Part shown: piece after piece, positions 49,913 through 57,125 of the stretch | Numbering within the stretch: the stretch's first letter is position 1 | Layout of the letters: each line of letters opens with the position of its first letter | Origin: Gammaproteobacteria bacterium HGW-Gammaproteobacteria-2 | GTDB lineage: Bacteria > Pseudomonadota > Gammaproteobacteria > Xanthomonadales > Xanthomonadaceae | Length of the DNA: 64,000 nucleotides | Direction: 5' to 3' | Assembly (NCBI GenBank): GCA_002840015.1 | Contig: PGZE01000008.1 | Location: 1-64,000, forward strand | Made by a program: the position numbers and the translations under genes | The notes under the pieces: model-generated | Told to the model about the DNA's origin: nothing | Database searches by the model: none | What the model saw: only the letters and a program-made list of their open reading frames with translations

Positions 49913-51877
49913 CTACACATGCCGGTAGCGTTCGTACACCTCGGTGATCTGCGGCATCGCTCGCTCAAATGCTGCGATCACGGCCGGATCGAAGTGTTTG
50001 CCTGATTGCTCGCGCAGGTAGTCCAGCCCCCGTTGCAGGGACCATGCTTCCTTGTAGGGACGTTTCGAGGTCAGTGCGTCGAAGACATCCGCTACCGCGA
50101 CGATGCGTGCTGCCAACGGAATGTCGCGGCCGCGAGTGCCTGCGGGGTAGCCGCCTCCGTCAAACCACTCGTGGTGACCTTCAGCGATATCGATGGCAAT
50201 TTTGAACAGATCGCGTGAGCTTTCCGGCAACTGTCCGGCGCAGGCGCGCAGCACGCTGCCGCCGATCAGCGGGTGCATCCGCATCTCGGTGCGCTCCGCT
50301 TCGGTCAAATGACCCGGCTTGAGCAGGATCGAGTCGGGCACACCCACTTTGCCGATATCGTGCATCGAGGCAAAACGCAGCACATCGCGCGCAAAACCGG
50401 GCGGCAACACTTCGCTGCTATCGGTCTTGTCGATGAATTGTCGGGCGATGGCATGCGCGTAATGGCTCATCCGGATCAGATGGTTTCCGGTTTCCGGATC
50501 GCGGCTCTCCGCCAGTTTGGATAACCCGTTCACGGTGGCCAGCAGCAATTGTTCCGATAGCGCACTTTTCTCGAAACCATGGGCGATCACTGGTGCCAGA
50601 TTGCCGAGCAGTACCTGCGCATCATGCGAAAACGCGTGCGCTGCGCGTGCGGCCAGCACCAAGGTGAAGCCAGGTCCGGATTCGCTGGGCAAACTCAACA
50701 CCAGTACCGTTTGAAAACCCTGTGAGGACAACGCTTTTGCGACATCGGGCAGGGCGAAGCTGGCCTCGTAAATCGCGAAACGTTTGTTCGATTTCAGGTC
50801 GGCCTGTTCGGCCATATCAAAGCCGTGGCCCGGCAACTCGGGGAACTGTTCACGCAACTGCACGCTGCGTGAGTCGGGATCATTGTCGTACAAGCCCAGC
50901 CAGTCGGCGGGGAAAAATGCGCCCAAGGCATCACGTACCTCGCGTGCGGTTGCACGCAGGTCGGCACCACGCTGAATATCATCAAGCAGACGCAGCACGG
51001 CACCCATTCGTGTTGATACGGTATTTATTGCGGTATTGAGCAAGCCAAGTTCATCATTGGACCGATCCGGAATCTGATGGCCGAAGTAGCCACGCGCGAT
51101 TTGCTCGCAACCGTGCTGGGTAGCGCCGAGCCGCCGGATCAGCGAGCGAATCAGGACGATAATGCCCAGCGCGCTCACGATCAGTGTCAGCATCACCCCC
51201 CACTGCCCAATCAGGCGGGCATGGTGTTGATGCGATTTGATGTCCTGTTGCAGTGATGTACTGATTTGAGAAATGTGCCCGGCGAGATCGCCCGATTTCT
51301 CGACGATATGGCGTGCCGCCCATTCCAGGCGCGGTTCATCGGCATCGGGCCCCAATGCTTGATGCAATTGTTTGCGGTAACTGCGCCAGAAGTCATGCAG
51401 CGGATCGAAGCGTGGGTCGCTGCCGGTTGCAGGCGGCCCCAGCAACAGCAGTGTCCATGGCGTTTGCTCCATGCGGGTGCGTTGATCGCTCAGTGACGCA
51501 AAGAGCGATTCTACTTGCTCGACATCATCCTTTAGCTGTGCGAAATAGAGGGTGGTGTCGCGGAAGTAATCGGGATAGTCGCGCGGCGCATTGCGCAAGT
51601 AGCGCTTGGCATCGGAGTGATAACGCGCAACGAGGGTATCGAGACGGCGCAAATCCGCCATCAGCGATTGGTCGCGTTGACTCAGCGCCAGTGCCCAGGC
51701 GCTGAATGCCAAAGCCACGAGCATCAGTACAAACAGACCGCCAAGACCGCCGACCAGCACGATGCGCAGGCGATAACGGCCAAGCCGTGCGATCCGCTCG
51801 CGAAGGCCGCTCACGGCTGTGTTCCGATTGCGACCAGCGACCAGCCGATGGCAGTCATGCCGGTTCCCGAACTGCAT
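49913..51877 (-). CDS. HD-GYP cyclic-di-GMP phosphodiesterase with periplasmic sensor
   Basis: 654 residues. Two membrane segments (about 38-62 and 225-247) surround a periplasmic four-helix sensor (about 65-220). HAMP follows, then a GAF-like domain (about 300-430), and an HD-GYP domain (about 440-645) with HDIGKVGVPDSILLKPG, GHHEWFDGGGYP and RIVAVADVFDALTSKRPYK, all intact. It should hydrolyse c-di-GMP in response to a periplasmic signal. The ATG at 51877 is preceded by a hairpin (51885-51900) whose G-rich loop may hold the ribosome-binding site. Divergent from the copper operon, with 181 bases between. Confidence 0.92.
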   Translation of the reverse strand: MQFGNRHDCHRLVAGRNRNTAVSGLRERIARLGRYRLRIVLVGGLGGLFVLMLVALAFSAWALALSQRDQSLMADLRRLDTLVARYHSDAKRYLRNAPRDYPDYFRDTTLYFAQLKDDVEQVESLFASLSDQRTRMEQTPWTLLLLGPPATGSDPRFDPLHDFWRSYRKQLHQALGPDADEPRLEWAARHIVEKSGDLAGHISQISTSLQQDIKSHQHHARLIGQWGVMLTLIVSALGIIVLIRSLIRRLGATQHGCEQIARGYFGHQIPDRSNDELGLLNTAINTVSTRMGAVLRLLDDIQRGADLRATAREVRDALGAFFPADWLGLYDNDPDSRSVQLREQFPELPGHGFDMAEQADLKSNKRFAIYEASFALPDVAKALSSQGFQTVLVLSLPSESGPGFTLVLAARAAHAFSHDAQVLLGNLAPVIAHGFEKSALSEQLLLATVNGLSKLAESRDPETGNHLIRMSHYAHAIARQFIDKTDSSEVLPPGFARDVLRFASMHDIGKVGVPDSILLKPGHLTEAERTEMRMHPLIGGSVLRACAGQLPESSRDLFKIAIDIAEGHHEWFDGGGYPAGTRGRDIPLAARIVAVADVFDALTSKRPYKEAWSLQRGLDYLREQSGKHFDPAVIAAFERAMPQITEVYERYRHV

Positions 51878-51884
51878 TTCATCA

Positions 51885-51900
51885 CGTTACCCCCGTAACG
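51885..51900 (-). promoter_or_regulatory. Perfect 16-base inverted repeat before the HD-GYP start
   Basis: CGTTACCCCCGTAACG (arms of six, four-base loop), seven bases upstream of the ATG. On the coding strand the loop is GGGG and the element reads CGTTACGGGGGTAACG. It could be a protein operator or an RNA hairpin hiding the only purine-rich ribosome-binding candidate. Confidence 0.5.
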
Positions 51901-52058
51901 TTTGACACCCGTGGGTGAGCCATACGGTGCGCATTCGCTATTGTGCACGCATCTATCTTTGGCGCAATGACGTGTGGCACACACGGATAGTGGATGTCCG
52001 ACAAGCCCACCCGTTGCCGTGGTAATCCACGCATCAAAGTGGTGATATTCTTGGTCTC

Positions 52059-52487
52059 GTGATCACTACCCTGTCTTTGCTGGTTCGGCTGTTGCTCAGC
52101 GTGACGCTGATCCTCAATGGATCAGTGGGCACGATGGCCACTGCACAGATGATGATGGGTCACGACTGGCACATGATTGATAGCGGTGCGGTCCTTGATC
52201 CGGATAATGACGACACCCTGTCATCGGCTGCGCATCCCTGCCACCCGATGCCGGGCGCGGCGGCGAATATCCCGGTCGTAACGGCGACCCCTAGCCTGCA
52301 CCATGCATCGGATTGTTGCGCGTCTGCGGATTGCCGGGACGCATGCGCACAGCATTGCGCTGCCGCCATCACTGGCACGGTGGTGGTGCAAGGCGCGGTC
52401 ATCCCGCGTGTTGCTCTGATGCTGCCGCTGCCAGCCGGCCATGTCTCGCCAGCCCTGCCGCACCTGATTCGACCACCGATCGGCTGA
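52059..52487 (+). CDS. copL: CopL-like exported Cys/His-rich protein, module A
   Basis: 142 residues, GTG start; no ATG is in frame upstream and no good ribosome-binding site is seen. N-terminal signal or anchor (LLVRLLLSVTLILNGSVG), a Met/His stretch (MMMGHDWHM), then a metal-ligand cluster HPCHPM ... HHASDCCASADC, DACAQHC, and a Pro-rich end. This matches the CopL family, which in Xanthomonas and relatives lies directly before copAB and is needed for copper-induced expression. It is followed by a 134-base leader with two strong hairpins and then copA. Similar proteins occur at 59561 and 62667. Confidence in family is fair, since such short sequences diverge quickly. Confidence 0.75.
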   Translation: MITTLSLLVRLLLSVTLILNGSVGTMATAQMMMGHDWHMIDSGAVLDPDNDDTLSSAAHPCHPMPGAAANIPVVTATPSLHHASDCCASADCRDACAQHCAAAITGTVVVQGAVIPRVALMLPLPAGHVSPALPHLIRPPIG

Positions 52488-52497
52488 ACCTCGGCAA

Positions 52498-52555
52498 CGC
52501 CTGTTCAGGCGTGCTTTCCCCTGTTCGTGTCCGTTGCGGGGCTTGCCCGCCAACG
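52498..52555 (+). promoter_or_regulatory. Two hairpins in the copL-copA leader
   Basis: 52498-52511 is CGCCTGTTCAGGCG (six-pair stem, two-base loop). 52532-52555 is a nine-pair stem, one bulge, with a GCTTG loop: CGTTGCGGGGCTTGCCCGCC followed by AACG. A T-run is lacking, so these are not classical terminators; they may attenuate or stabilise the message. Confidence 0.5.
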
Positions 52556-52621
52556 CGATGCGATGGGGTGTTCGGCTCAGGCCTCGCCTGCTGCCATCCG
52601 AATGTTGAAGAGAGGTGTTTC

Positions 52622-54400
52622 ATGTCGATCAAATCGTCCGGTTTTGCGCCGGGCCTGTCGCGTCGCCGTTTTGTCCAGGGCTTGGCGGCTGGTGGCGCTG
52701 TCGCCGGCATCGCTGGCTGGCCCAACCTGTCGTGGGCGCTGAAGTCGCCCGGGCAAACCGAAGTGTTGGCGGGCACCGACTTTTATCTGAACATCGGCGA
52801 GACGCCGGTCAACTTCACCGGCCGCAGCCGCAGCGCGATCACGGTCAACGGATCCGTGCCGGCACCCACCCTGCGCTGGCGCGAGGGCGATACCGTCAAC
52901 CTGTATGTCACCAATACTTTGCCGCCCGGCTCGATCCATGGTCAGCACACCTCGATCCACTGGCACGGCATTCTGCTGCCGGCCAACATGGACGGCGTGC
53001 CGGGCCTGAGTTTCGATGGCATCGGTCCCGGCGAAACCTGGCATTACCAATTCGCGCTACGGCAAAGCGGCACCTACTGGTACCACAGCCACTCCGGGTT
53101 TCAGGAGCAGGCCGGGCTATACGGCGCGCTCATCATCGATCCTTTGCAAGCCGAGCCATTCGCCTACCACCGCGATTACGTGGTGCTGCTGTCGGATTGG
53201 ACAGATATGGCGCCCACGGCACTGTTCGCACGCCTGAAAAAGATGTCGGACTACGACAACTACGCCAAGCGAACCGTCGGCGACTTCATCCGCGATGCGC
53301 GGCGTGACGGGTTGGCGGCAGCGGTGGCTGACCGCAAAATGTGGGGCGAGATGCGGATGACGCCGACCGATCTGTCCGATGTCAACGCCAACACCTACAC
53401 CTACCTGATGAACGGCACCACCGCACTGGGCAACTGGACCGGTCTGTTCCGCAGCGGCGAAAAAATCCGCCTGCGCTTCATCAACGGCTCGGCGATGAGT
53501 TACTTCGATGTGCGCATCCCGGGCCTGAAGATGACCGTGGTTGCCGCCGACGGCCAATACGTGCATCCGATCAGCGTGGACGAGTTCCGTATCGCAGTGG
53601 CCGAGACCTTCGACGTGATCGTCGAACCCGCAGGCCAGGACGCGTTCACCATATTCGCCCAGGACATGGGCCGCACCGGTTATGTCAGTGGCACCCTGGC
53701 GGTGCGCGAGGGCCTGCGCGCACCGCTACCGGCGCTCGACCCGCGGCCGATCCTGAGCATGGCCGACATGGGTATGGGTGGTATGGGTCATGGCGGCATG
53801 GACATGGGTGCGATGAGTGGCATGGATCACAGCGGCATGGATCACGGCAGCATGGACATGGGCGCGATGGCCGACATGCAAACGCACCCGACCAGCGAAG
53901 CGGGCAACCCATTGGTTGACATGCAAACGATGGCGCCAGTGCCGAAGCTCGACGATCCCGGCATCGGCCTGCGCGACAACGGCCGCCGGGTGCTGTGCTA
54001 TGCCGACCTGAAGAGTACGTTCGCCGATCCCGACGGCCGCGATCCGGGGCGCGAGATCGAGCTGCACCTGACCGGGCACATGGAGAAGTTCGCGTGGTCG
54101 TTCAACGGTCAGAAATTCATCGATGCCGAACCGGTGCGGTTGCGTTACGGCGAGCGGATGCGGATCACGCTGGTCAACGACACCATGATGACGCATCCGA
54201 TCCATTTGCATGGCGTGTGGAGCGATCTGGAAGACGCGCACGGCAACTTCCAGGTGCGCAAGCACACCATCGACATGCCGCCTGGCAGCAAACGCAGCTA
54301 TCGCGTGCGCGCCGACGCGCTCGGCCGCTGGGCCTACCACTGCCACCTGCTGTACCACATGGAAGCGGGAATGATGCGCGAAGTGAGGATCGAGGAATGA
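52622..54400 (+). CDS. copA: Copper-resistance multicopper oxidase CopA (PcoA-like)
   Basis: 592 residues. A twin-arginine signal (LSRRRFVQGLAAGG) exports the folded, copper-loaded enzyme to the periplasm. Three cupredoxin domains carry all type 1/2/3 copper motifs: HWHG, HSHSG, HPIHLHG and HCHLLYHMEAGM. A Met/His-rich insert near residues 375-420 (MADMGMGGMGHGGMDMG and repeats) binds extra Cu(I). It oxidises Cu(I) to less toxic Cu(II) and sequesters it. Ribosome-binding site AGAGAGG. The stop overlaps the copB start. Confidence 0.96.
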   Translation: MSIKSSGFAPGLSRRRFVQGLAAGGAVAGIAGWPNLSWALKSPGQTEVLAGTDFYLNIGETPVNFTGRSRSAITVNGSVPAPTLRWREGDTVNLYVTNTLPPGSIHGQHTSIHWHGILLPANMDGVPGLSFDGIGPGETWHYQFALRQSGTYWYHSHSGFQEQAGLYGALIIDPLQAEPFAYHRDYVVLLSDWTDMAPTALFARLKKMSDYDNYAKRTVGDFIRDARRDGLAAAVADRKMWGEMRMTPTDLSDVNANTYTYLMNGTTALGNWTGLFRSGEKIRLRFINGSAMSYFDVRIPGLKMTVVAADGQYVHPISVDEFRIAVAETFDVIVEPAGQDAFTIFAQDMGRTGYVSGTLAVREGLRAPLPALDPRPILSMADMGMGGMGHGGMDMGAMSGMDHSGMDHGSMDMGAMADMQTHPTSEAGNPLVDMQTMAPVPKLDDPGIGLRDNGRRVLCYADLKSTFADPDGRDPGREIELHLTGHMEKFAWSFNGQKFIDAEPVRLRYGERMRITLVNDTMMTHPIHLHGVWSDLEDAHGNFQVRKHTIDMPPGSKRSYRVRADALGRWAYHCHLLYHMEAGMMREVRIEE

Positions 54401-55305
54401 GCGCCATGGACGGTTCCACCGCGAAAATTCGAGTCGGCCTGTTGAGCGCGGCCATCGCGTTCGTCCTGCTGCCACCGCCGACCATCGCGCAGACGATGGA
54501 CCACACCAAGATGAAGATGCCAATGCCGGCGCAACAGCCGACACCGCCAGAGCAGTCTGCATCGGACGATCACGCGGCGGTGGCTACCAGCGAGCCGCGC
54601 ACGCCGATTCCGCCGGTAAACGATGCCGACCGCGCCGCCGCGTTCGTCGAACTCGCGCGGCCGATGGAACACGCATCGCTGGTGAACCATTTTGTGTTGC
54701 TTGATCGGCTGGAAGTGTGGGATGCCGGGCGCACTACCGGCCAGACATGGGATGGACTGGCCTGGGTCGGCACGGATATTCATCGTCTGTGGTTGCGCAG
54801 CGAGGGCGAGCGGGTCGGTAGCCGCACCGAAGCGGCCGATCTGGAAGCGCTATATGGGCGCAGCGTATCGCCTTGGTGGGATTTGCTGGTGGGCGTCAAG
54901 CACGATTTCCAGCCAGGCAACGCGCAGGACTGGCTCGCCATCGGCGTGCAGGGCCTGGCACCGTACAAGTTCGAGATGCAGGCGACCGCCTATGTCGGCG
55001 AGTCCGGGCGTACTTTGGCGCGAGTCGAGGCCGAATACGAACTGCTGCTCAGCGCACGTCTGATCCTGCAACCGCGAGTGGAAATCAACGCGTATGGAAA
55101 GGACGATCCGCAGCGCGGCATTGGTTCGGGCCTGGGTACCAGTGAGATTGGCCTGCGCCTGCGTTGGGAATGGCGTCGCGAGTTCGCGCCGTATCTCGGC
55201 GTGGTCTACGAACGTGCCTATGGCAATACCGCCGATCTACGCCGGGTGGCCGGCGAAGCCACCCACGACACCCGCCTCGTTGCGGGCATCCGTATCTGGT
55301 TCTAA
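54397..55305 (+). CDS. copB: Outer-membrane copper-resistance protein CopB
   Basis: 302 residues, start overlapping the copA stop (ATGA). Signal peptide (AAIAFVLLPPPTIAQ), a short Met-rich copper-binding segment (MDHTKMKMPMPAQQP, about 35-50), a Pro-rich linker and a beta-barrel C-terminal domain with a terminal aromatic (VAGIRIWF). CopB is thought to work with CopA at the outer membrane. The N-terminal Met/His region is shorter than in Pseudomonas CopB. Confidence 0.94.
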   Translation: MSAMDGSTAKIRVGLLSAAIAFVLLPPPTIAQTMDHTKMKMPMPAQQPTPPEQSASDDHAAVATSEPRTPIPPVNDADRAAAFVELARPMEHASLVNHFVLLDRLEVWDAGRTTGQTWDGLAWVGTDIHRLWLRSEGERVGSRTEAADLEALYGRSVSPWWDLLVGVKHDFQPGNAQDWLAIGVQGLAPYKFEMQATAYVGESGRTLARVEAEYELLLSARLILQPRVEINAYGKDDPQRGIGSGLGTSEIGLRLRWEWRREFAPYLGVVYERAYGNTADLRRVAGEATHDTRLVAGIRIWF

Positions 55306-55316
55306 AGGAGACAAAC

Positions 55317-56027
55317 ATGACTTTCATCACCCGTAAATCGATCGTGACCGGCTTCATCGTGGTCATCGCCGTGCTCGCTGCTCTGGCCGGTTTTGTCTGG
55401 TCTGGTGTCTACAATATCGGCGCAGATGAGCCGCATAGCGGCCCGATGCATGCCGTTCTGGAAACCTTGCGTGAGCGCTCCATTGCGGTGCGCGCGGACA
55501 CATTGCAGGTTCCTGATCTCAGTGACCCCGCACGCATTCGTCAGGGCGCCGGCAACTACGACGCGATGTGCGTGGGTTGTCACCTTGCGCCTGACGGGGA
55601 GGCCACCGAACTGAGCGCCGGCCTGTATCCGGCACCTCCAAATCTGAGCAAGGTGACGATCGAGGCGGCCAGTACCTTCTGGGTCATCAAGCATGGCATC
55701 AAGGCTTCGGGCATGCCGGCCTGGGGCAGGCAAATGAGTGACGAGTACCTGTGGAATCTGGTCGCGTTCGTACAGCGCCTTCCGAATCTGGATGCGAACG
55801 GTTACGCGACTTTGGTTGCAAGCAGCGAGGGGCATTCGCACGGCGGCGGAGAAACCGGGCCACATGACGAAGATGCGCCACACCAGCACCAGGAGATGCC
55901 AATGGATGCCGCCGATCCACAGCCTGCCAGCGTCGAGCATCGCCATGCCGACGGCACTATCGAATCGCATCCGGTGCCGCCAGCGACGCCGGCTGAGGCC
56001 GAACACGAGCATGACCACGACCACTGA
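55317..56027 (+). CDS. Cytochrome c with His-rich copper-binding-like tail
   Basis: 236 residues, well-placed ribosome-binding site AGGAG. N-terminal membrane anchor (IVTGFIVVIAVLAALAGFVW), one c-type haem site CVGCH (about 82-86) with Met ligand in GMPAWGRQM, and then a tail of about 80 residues full of His, Asp, Glu and Met (HSHGG, HDEDAPHQHQEMPM, EHRHADG, EHEHDHDH). The haem domain could accept electrons during Cu(I) oxidation by CopA; the tail should bind metal. It is cotranscribed with copAB (11-base gap). This pairing is not part of the classical copABCD set. Confidence 0.88.
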   Translation: MTFITRKSIVTGFIVVIAVLAALAGFVWSGVYNIGADEPHSGPMHAVLETLRERSIAVRADTLQVPDLSDPARIRQGAGNYDAMCVGCHLAPDGEATELSAGLYPAPPNLSKVTIEAASTFWVIKHGIKASGMPAWGRQMSDEYLWNLVAFVQRLPNLDANGYATLVASSEGHSHGGGETGPHDEDAPHQHQEMPMDAADPQPASVEHRHADGTIESHPVPPATPAEAEHEHDHDH

Positions 56028-56046
56028 CCCGAAGGAGCCATTGCCA

Positions 56047-56586
56047 ATGAAAACTCTCGCAACGTTTCTCGTCTGCGCGTTCGCCCTTGGCGACGCCAGC
56101 GCCGCGTCCGCACAAGCCCATCCTGATATTGCGGCACCCAAGCCGCATGCGCATTCGGCTGTTGCCGCATCGTCGATGGATGTCCCAGCCAATGCCCAGC
56201 AAGCCGTGGCTGTAGTCGATGCGTTTGGTCACGCGCTTGCCGCAGGCGACTTGAATACGGTGGAATCCTTGCTCGATGCCGAGGTGTTGATTCTGGAAAG
56301 CGGTGGCGCGGAGCGCAGTCGCGAGCAGTATCTTGGCCACCATGCCATCAGCGACGCGAGGTTCCTCAAGGACAGTCAGCGCGAGATCGCATACCGAAAA
56401 GCGCGGGTCGCGGGAGATTTGGCCTGGGTCGCCAGCGAAAGCAAAATCCAGGTTGCCAAGGACGGCAATATCCTGTCCCTGCTCAGCAGCGAAACCATGG
56501 TGCTGCGGCATGGCCCCGACGGATGGCGGATCATCCATATTCACTGGTCTTCACGCCCGCAAAAAAACAGTGGGGAAACGCCATGA
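56047..56586 (+). CDS. Exported NTF2/SnoaL-like (DUF4440) protein
   Basis: 179 residues with signal peptide (LATFLVCAFALGDASAASA), a short His/Pro segment (HPDIAAPKPHAHS), and an NTF2-like domain (about 48-170: AVAVVDAFGHALAAGDLNTV, EQYLGHHAI, GPDGWRIIHIHWSS). Ribosome-binding site AAGGAG. DUF4440 proteins commonly accompany copper operons; the ligand is unknown. The terminal sequence HIHWSS may contribute metal ligands. Confidence 0.82.
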   Translation: MKTLATFLVCAFALGDASAASAQAHPDIAAPKPHAHSAVAASSMDVPANAQQAVAVVDAFGHALAAGDLNTVESLLDAEVLILESGGAERSREQYLGHHAISDARFLKDSQREIAYRKARVAGDLAWVASESKIQVAKDGNILSLLSSETMVLRHGPDGWRIIHIHWSSRPQKNSGETP

Positions 56587-56663
56587 AGCCGAACGACAGC
56601 ACATTGCGCGTGCATGTTTTGAACGTTGCAGCCGCGATGCAGCAGCAAGGCAGCATGACGTAA
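56583..56663 (+). CDS. 26-codon frame overlapping the NTF2-like stop, doubtful
   Basis: ATGAAGCCG...ACGTAA; begins inside the stop of the NTF2-like gene (ATGA) and encodes MKPNDSTLRVHVLNVAAAMQ and six more residues. No signal or motif. It ends five bases before the -35 element of the MerR promoter. The overlap is the only reason to list it; it could be a random short frame. Confidence 0.2.
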   Translation: MKPNDSTLRVHVLNVAAAMQQQGSMT

Positions 56664-56667
56664 AGCC

Positions 56668-56699
56668 TTGACTCTGGACCATGGTCCAGGGTTCACACT
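56668..56699 (+). promoter_or_regulatory. MerR/CueR-type promoter and operator
   Basis: TTGACT (-35, 56668-56673), a spacer of 20 bases that is too long for ordinary RNA polymerase use, and CACACT (-10, about 56694-56699). The spacer holds a perfect palindrome CTGGACCATGGTCCAG (56674-56689). Overlong spacers with a central dyad are the hallmark of operators bent by MerR-family activators. It drives the regulator at 56727 and the coupled ATPase. Confidence 0.8.
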
Positions 56700-56726
56700 G
56701 GCACCAATCTTACGGGAGCAAGCACC

Positions 56727-57125
56727 ATGCACATCGGTCAATTGGCCAAACGTGCCGAAGTTCCGATTGATACTGTTCGCTATTACGAGCGTCACGGCAT
56801 TCTGCCTGAGCCGGACCGCGATATTTCGGGTTATCGTTGTTACCACCCGCTCGATGTGCGCCGCGTGCACTTTGTGCGACGGGCCAAGGCCCTCGGTTTC
56901 ACACTGCGTGAAATCAAGGAATTGTTGGCCTTGTCCGCGCCCCGGCATGGCGACGTTACGGCGATCAAGGCGCTGGCTTCGACGAAGCTGGCCGACATCG
57001 AACACCGCCTTGCCGAATTGACCCGTGTTCGCGATGGTCTGCGAACACTGGTGCAGGCGTGTCCCGGACATGGTGATATGAATCACTGCCCGATTGTTAC
57101 GGCGTTATCGGAGGAGTATGCATGA
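56727..57125 (+). CDS. CueR-like MerR-family metal regulator
   Basis: 132 residues. MerR winged helix ([20 protein letters not shown]), dimer helix, and a C-terminal metal loop [10 protein letters not shown] (Cys112 and Cys121), similar in place to the Cys112/Cys120 pair of CueR. The position equivalent to ZntR's third Cys lacks Cys ([10 protein letters not shown]), which favours a monovalent ion such as Cu(I) or Ag(I). It binds the palindrome upstream and should activate itself and the ATPase. Start overlap: its stop coincides with the ATPase start (ATGA). Confidence 0.92.
   Translation: MHIGQLAKRAEVPIDTVRYYERHGILPEPDRDISGYRCYHPLDVRRVHFVRRAKALGFTLREIKELLALSAPRHGDVTAIKALASTKLADIEHRLAELTRVRDGLRTLVQACPGHGDMNHCPIVTALSEEYA

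Noticed and set aside
52532-52555. Rho-independent terminator after copL
   Set aside because: The hairpin is strong but no T-run follows, and copA directly downstream needs the transcript.
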